NCBI GenBank assembly: GCA_030248215.1
Contig: JASANG010002742.1
Coordinates: 145,092 to 209,091, forward strand
DNA from: Enoplolaimus lenunculus
Taxonomy: Eukaryota > Nematoda > Enoplea > Enoplida > Thoracostomopsidae
Reading direction: 5' to 3'
DNA length: 64,000 nt
Shown here: positions 58,693 to 64,000 of the stretch, piece after piece
How the letters are laid out: each line of letters begins with the position of its first letter
How positions within the stretch are numbered: the first letter of the stretch is position 1
Translations under genes and position numbers: made by a program
The notes under the pieces: model-generated
The model's database searches: none
What the model was told of the DNA's origin: nothing
Seen by the model: only the letters and a program-made list of their open reading frames with translations

Positions 58693-61600
58693 TACGTGCT
58701 ACACACATTTGAGAATTCGTTACCAAAAATTTAATCAACAACGATATGGAGCTAAAAACCAATACCAACCTCGTTGTCTTCGATATTATTAAATATTACA
58801 CCGCAACATAAAATATTCGTGCATTCACGTTTCAGCTCCATAAAATGCTCTACGAATAAGTTGTGTTACCATCTGTAATTTAAAATTAAGTTCAACAATT
58901 TCTTTCGTAGATGATATGGGAATTAAATCCCCTTATCTAAATTATATACCCCGCGGTCATCAGAAAAGTAAAGTTACATACCTAGCACCGCCATACCTCG
59001 ATTGTTAATAGACAAACTTCTAAAAATCATGCCAAATTTTGATTAAATCCTTCAAACGCTCTATAATCGAATATGTTTACAAGTTCGAATATTCATTTCA
59101 ACTAAACTACTTATCGAATAATTTTATATCGTAAATACAGCCTTGCGGCTAGGAGCTTTAGGCGAACCACAATTTTCGGATCTGTTCAGATATTCCTCCA
59201 GCCTGCATTCACCCAGCCCAAAATTATTTTGATTTTAAAAATTTTGGCATATTTGAGCTTCTCATGTATTTAATGTTTATTGTGAGCCTACTTAGTGTTT
59301 GAATGAAAGAAATTTAGCACCATTCAACTCAGAAGCGTCGCAAACTACGTCGTATGATGTATAAATTGCCTATTAACTATTTGATCGTTTTTCTCTGGTC
59401 CTGAGAGAGAACCTACAACCTTGAACGCTTAACATTTTCAATTAATTCAAATTTAGGGTGCGAAATGATTACAGAAACTGTAGCGCAAACATATGCAAAA
59501 AATTTTCAAAATCGGACCATATTACGAGAATGTAAGCTGGGAGGAATACAACCGAAAGACCTCGAATTTTTTGTATGTTGGGAACTCGGTAACTAGCAAA
59601 AGGGCTGTTCAAGGCGTAGCCTACGCTCTACAGTATTGATTGGATTTATAAACCCTTTCAACTCTTAAAGCTGGGTGTTTTTCTAGAAACCAATATACTA
59701 AAGTAGAAAGTCGGAAAAAATGCCGGGATAACGAAACGCCGTTTATGCGAAGACGCAGCAGCTGGTCCAACTGCATCATCCACCTACAGATGTGTAACAG
59801 TGAAACAAACCCATGCGAGCGAAACGAGCTAGAAGCCAAACGCAATTTTTGTATTAACGTAGATGTAGATTCAGAAACTTTATTTTATATACTTCGTTCT
59901 TATTATATCACCAGTGATTTGACAAAGCAGTTTGTTACAAAAAACAGCCTGAGAAACTGGCTAATCGTGGAATTAATGGTATTCTCACAACAAAACCAGC
60001 GTATTTGTTGTAATTACAAAAATGACATTTATTCTTACTTAATTGATGATTCGTTAAGGATTCATTTTTGTTTTAATATTCAACACCTGATAAGCAAACT
60101 GGTGATAAACGCTGTTAACTAAAAGCTTTAGGTTACAATTAATATTTAGTACTAAGCTACGTGATTCAATCTGAGTTACAGTGTTCCACAAGCCTGTAGT
60201 CATTATCAACACAAAGAGGCGTGCGGTGCGGTTCCCTAGACAAAGCTTACTACAACCCCCTGCTAAACATTTTCAACCCTCACAGTTACCGAAAGCCTTT
60301 GTGTCCCCCCACCACAAGCCAGGTGAACAGGCTACTAGCCTGGTGTACATCTGAATATTTTGTGTCTTGATTAATATGGTGTTTCTGAACTCAGAAAGCT
60401 TTTTTGTACTCGAAAAATCAAAAACGAGGTGACTACGACTTTTGTACACTTTAGGCTTACATCTACGCACAGGATTAAACGTAGATTTAGGTTTAAAAAA
60501 TGCCTACCTAAGTTTAACCCTAACCACATACACTGCAAAAAATGGTGAGTCAAATTGACACTCTCCGAAATAGGCTTTTCGGGACTAGACAAATTGAGTC
60601 AAATTCGACTCTGCCAGAGTCAAATTCGAAGCACTGAGCGTCTTAGTTTACACTTTGCCTAAGCCTTTAACTAAACCTTAAGCAAACAAAAACTCTATGC
60701 CATAATTTTAAATGTGAAGGAAAGTGAACAAGAGTTGAAAGCCAAACGCAATTTTAGCACTAAATCTTAACAAAAAATTGGTTTTGACCCCTGTTGAAAA
60801 AGCCTAGACTTAGGTGGACCCTTGAACCAGTGAGTGCCTATGTTTGCAACTATTACGGTTATGATAATATTGCATGAACAAAAACATGAAGCAAAGGCAA
60901 CATTCAAAAAACAATATAGAGATAATTAGAGACTGTGCCTTAAGACAAGGATCTAAACCAGCGTAAAACAATTTTTACATAAGATTATATATATCTGCAA
61001 AACATATTTTTTGTGAAAAATATCTGGAATTTAGTCAATTTTAGGGCCAAATTAATTCTGCATGCGGAATCAAATTACATAACACTGCAAAAAAACAACT
61101 GAATGATTGTGCGTGTCTGTGTTCTAAAAAATTTGAGACAAACAGAATTAAAAGAGTTTACACTCGCACGTATACCCAACGCGGTTTGTTGCTAAGCCGC
61201 ACATAAAAAACGCAGATGTGTTTACGAATGCGGATGCTTCACAACTTGCGAGTGCGGATGCGGAAGTTTAGATTTGACATCCGCGCGCACGCAGATGCGG
61301 TTATTTTTCAAATTCGTGGGTTTAAGCTTTTCAAATTTGTTCGCCAACAATTCACACTTTTAATGAACAGTCAAAAACGAGTTTAACTTTTTTATAAAGC
61401 GTATTGCTAAACAATCAAAGCGGCAGCTGCTGAAGGGATAGCGTAGGTACCGGAACATGACGGCTGGATCCACGTCCCACATCCTGGCGAGTAATTGGGC
61501 CTAATCGTGCATTAAACCAATTCCATCAAGAGCACATCTAATAAACAGTTAAATACAAATCATATACAGTGCCGCTGTTTAGGCGCACAGTCACGGGTGT

Positions 61601-63107
61601 GGTTTGTTCTGGGTCCCCTGTCCGTGAACCGAAAACGGGCTTCTGACTGTTGAGAAATGAATTAAATATAAAAATAGCATCTGGCGTTTCGCTCGTGAGA
61701 ATTTTCTTACTAATTGCACATGTATAAGCTAAAAATGAAGATTTGCAGAAGGTTAGCGAGCGATCAGATGTTCCTAGCAAACTCGCTCAAAATAATTTAC
61801 ACTGAACACTTAACATCCGTTTCAAAAAGTACGTGAAAATTGTGACTTGGTGTACGCAAATAATCGCGAAAAAGCACTGTATACATTCCTTTCACAGTAA
61901 ATAGCAGACCCCCGTAGCCAGTTTAGCACAGGTAGGTCGAAAACAGTTTTAGGTTGGGCGCACGGTTGAAATAAGGTTGCAAGCGGAGTTAATACTATTC
62001 TGCGGGATTCAAAATGTTTCTAAGCACGACTAAGCCGTCCTCGGCCTGTTCTGGCTACAGGCTCAAGTAATGGTTTAATGTTCACAACTCATATATTAAA
62101 CTATTTTGCATGCTCAAGGCAAATATTTGCATACGTTTCTTGAGGAAAAACTTATAAAAACAAAATCAGTCTGAAAGCAGTTTAAGCGACGCAATGATGA
62201 AATTAGAATCGTTTAGGTATGTACCACAGGGTGCTACAGGAAAAACGTCCCCGCGATTCGAAGCGATTTCTGTCAGGTAAAACCCTGAATTTATGAATTC
62301 GTCGTTAAAAATTTACAATTTTACCTTAAGAACCAATATTTGATCGCTTTTTCGTCGCCAGCGCCCCCCCCCCCCATTAATCCAAATTATTCAGTAAAGC
62401 AACTAGAATGCTTGTAGTCGGCATTTATTGTCCCCTGGGGCTTGAAACTCAAGTTTGTATGACAGATTCGACGATACGCATTTCGTTTATGTACAAATTT
62501 CATAGCTTCAACAATAGACCATCGCTAAAACTGAACAGAAATTGTTTTGAACCGATGTAGTCTTATCAAAATGATCTCTTAAGGTTTCTCTTTCTCAAAC
62601 TAAAACCGTTCACCGGCTGCGGCATTGCAGATTGGAGGGTAGAAGCACATGGCCCCCTTTGTATTTTTGAAGTCAGTTCAATTTATTAAAATATCGCATT
62701 CCAGTGCACGTAGCGTCCACACCCCTTGTTTTTGGATCAGCTGTTGTGCCCGTATTCATTCCTGTAGCCAGAATATTGGGTTGGTGTGTGCAAGTGGGAT
62801 GTTTGGCCAAAACGTACAATACAGGTGACGGTATGACATCATTAAGCAATATTTTACTATGAATATGTATGTACATTTGTAAAAACTGGTACCGAAACCA
62901 GGAGCCAGGTATACCCCCTGTACATGCCTGCTGGCGTCTATGAATATGGTCGTATCCAGGCTTTTGGAAAGGAAGTTACATCTTATAACAAATATGAAGG
63001 CTGGGGGAGGGGCTTCTTTTGTGATCAACGGAAAACATTGTCTATAAAAACCATATGAACAAAAATCTCAAACGGGGGGTTAACTCCTGAAATTCTTACC
63101 TAGACAC
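58693..63107. other. Intergenic stretch, no gene recognised
   Basis: The longest frame, 59745-60122 (+, 125 codons), begins MRRRSSWSNCIIHLQMCNSE and has several Cys, but no acceptor, paralogue or family supports it. GAGCTAGAAGCCAAACGCAA (59827) recurs loosely at 60735. A family-B half copy is at 60531-60640, TTAGGC-like units at 60450-60530, and a run of about 13 C at 62364. Confidence 0.4.
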
Positions 63108-63287
63108 CAGTGGCGGATCCAGGAACTCAAAATGGGGGCCAAAATTTCACAGGTAATAAACATATTTTTGACCCATACTGTAGTGGCCCAAATAAAAGGG
63201 GGGTCCCCATTTTGAGTCCCAATATAATTTTTGTCGAGATGCTGTTGGGGGGCCACAGCCGGGGTACCCCCCGTGGATCCGCCATTG
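63108..63287. mobile_element. hAT-type MITE with GGCGGATCC ends
   Basis: CAGTGGCGGATCCAGG .. CCGTGGATCCGCCATTG, flanked by a perfect 8-bp duplication CTAGACAC (63100-63107, 63288-63295). Length 180 bp, no ORF. Confidence 0.92.
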
Positions 63288-64000
63288 CTAGACACGCCTT
63301 TATCTATAGAACCATGTAGTGCAATTTGAACTCCCAATCTGTATCGCTTAAATTGTTTCAATGCATATTTTTAAATCAGTTGTCGCATTTTATATAATCG
63401 TGATTGTGAAATATATTTGCAACCGAAACCTGTGGGAAAAGACTTGTCTCGTTTCATCGGAATGCAAAATGAACTTGAATGAAGCAAATACTGTCGTGCC
63501 GGAAGTCCTGTGAGAAAAGGTTACCTGGATTTAATAGAACGTAAAATTAATGTTAAACGAACTTACGATATCGAGCTAATAAAATAAACAAAAATGGCAC
63601 TCATATTTGCAACCGGAGACGGAATCATACCGGAGACGCAAGTCGATTTTCTCAAATAGCCGCTACTTCCCTTTGAAGCTGCATATTGTTTACTATAGTG
63701 CAGTTTTGCAATATTGTACCCAGCTATTTTTTGTTTCCAAATAGAAAAACAAATAATTTTGATACGAATTTTAATTTTTAACAACTTTGTATACACAAAT
63801 ATACTCAAGGACGTAACCTAAATTTCAGAAGCGGTGTTGACGTTTTATAATAATTTCACAGAAGAGCGTTTGTGTTACCGGCTTGAAAAATTCTTAAAAA
63901 CTCTGGACAAAGCCATTTTCACAGGGTTCATGCTGAGTTTCTTGTGTTACGAACTGAAAACATTCTAAACCCCCCAAACGAAATGATCGAGGTAAAATTT

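Noticed and set aside
59745-60122. 125-codon plus-strand frame with several Cys
   Set aside because: No acceptor, paralogue, signal peptide or recognised motif; length is within chance for 64 kb of six-frame sequence.
1-64000. Retroviral, LTR or Polinton-type fossils
   Set aside because: No reverse transcriptase, integrase, capsid or long terminal direct repeats were recognised; the mobile sequences seen are short inverted-repeat DNA elements.

Overview
The window is animal nuclear DNA: AT-rich, with genes split into short exons by introns of about 0.1 to 2 kb with GT..AG ends, and dense in short non-autonomous DNA transposons. Protein similarity (N-acetylglucosamine kinase, a RASD-type small GTPase, vertebrate-like choline dehydrogenase) fits an invertebrate, perhaps a deuterostome; I cannot name the species. 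No rRNA, true tRNA, CRISPR array or intact autonomous transposon was seen, and no retroviral or LTR element was recognised.

Layout. 1-2556 (+): the last six exons of N-acetylglucosamine kinase, with the 5' part off the window. 4236-4304, 8300-9257 and 21054-21215 (+): a small family of genes for short secreted peptides, one complete (60 residues), one orphan last exon and one first exon without a recognised last exon; they lie in a segmental duplication. 10-30 kb: mostly gene-poor, filled with short inverted-repeat elements, including a family with a TTAGGC-repeat core and a TTAA-flanked element carrying a tRNA-like promoter. Two weak exon candidates lie at 12.6-13.5 kb and one at 26.4-27.1 kb. 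30066-44024 (-): one long gene. 44-54.9 kb: nested hAT-type elements and an 18-20 bp tandem array. 54952-57843 (-): a RASD/Rhes-like GTPase with a long serine-rich tail. 57.9-64 kb: no gene recognised.

The main result is the minus-strand gene at 30-44 kb. Fourteen exons, each with GT..AG borders and compatible phases, read as two successive HAD-superfamily phosphatase domains followed by a full choline-dehydrogenase-type GMC oxidoreductase, about 1,213 visible residues with the N-terminus missing. The end of HAD domain 2, a linker and the FAD-binding start of the oxidoreductase share one uninterrupted exon. Neither HAD domain 2 nor the oxidoreductase has a start Met before its key motif. HAD1 keeps all four catalytic motifs; HAD2 has lost the second Asp of motif I and apparently the motif III Lys. 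The linker holds a stretch resembling a mitochondrial presequence with a processing-type site. A coupled phosphatase plus choline oxidation protein, for example for osmolyte betaine synthesis, is a reasonable but unproven reading.
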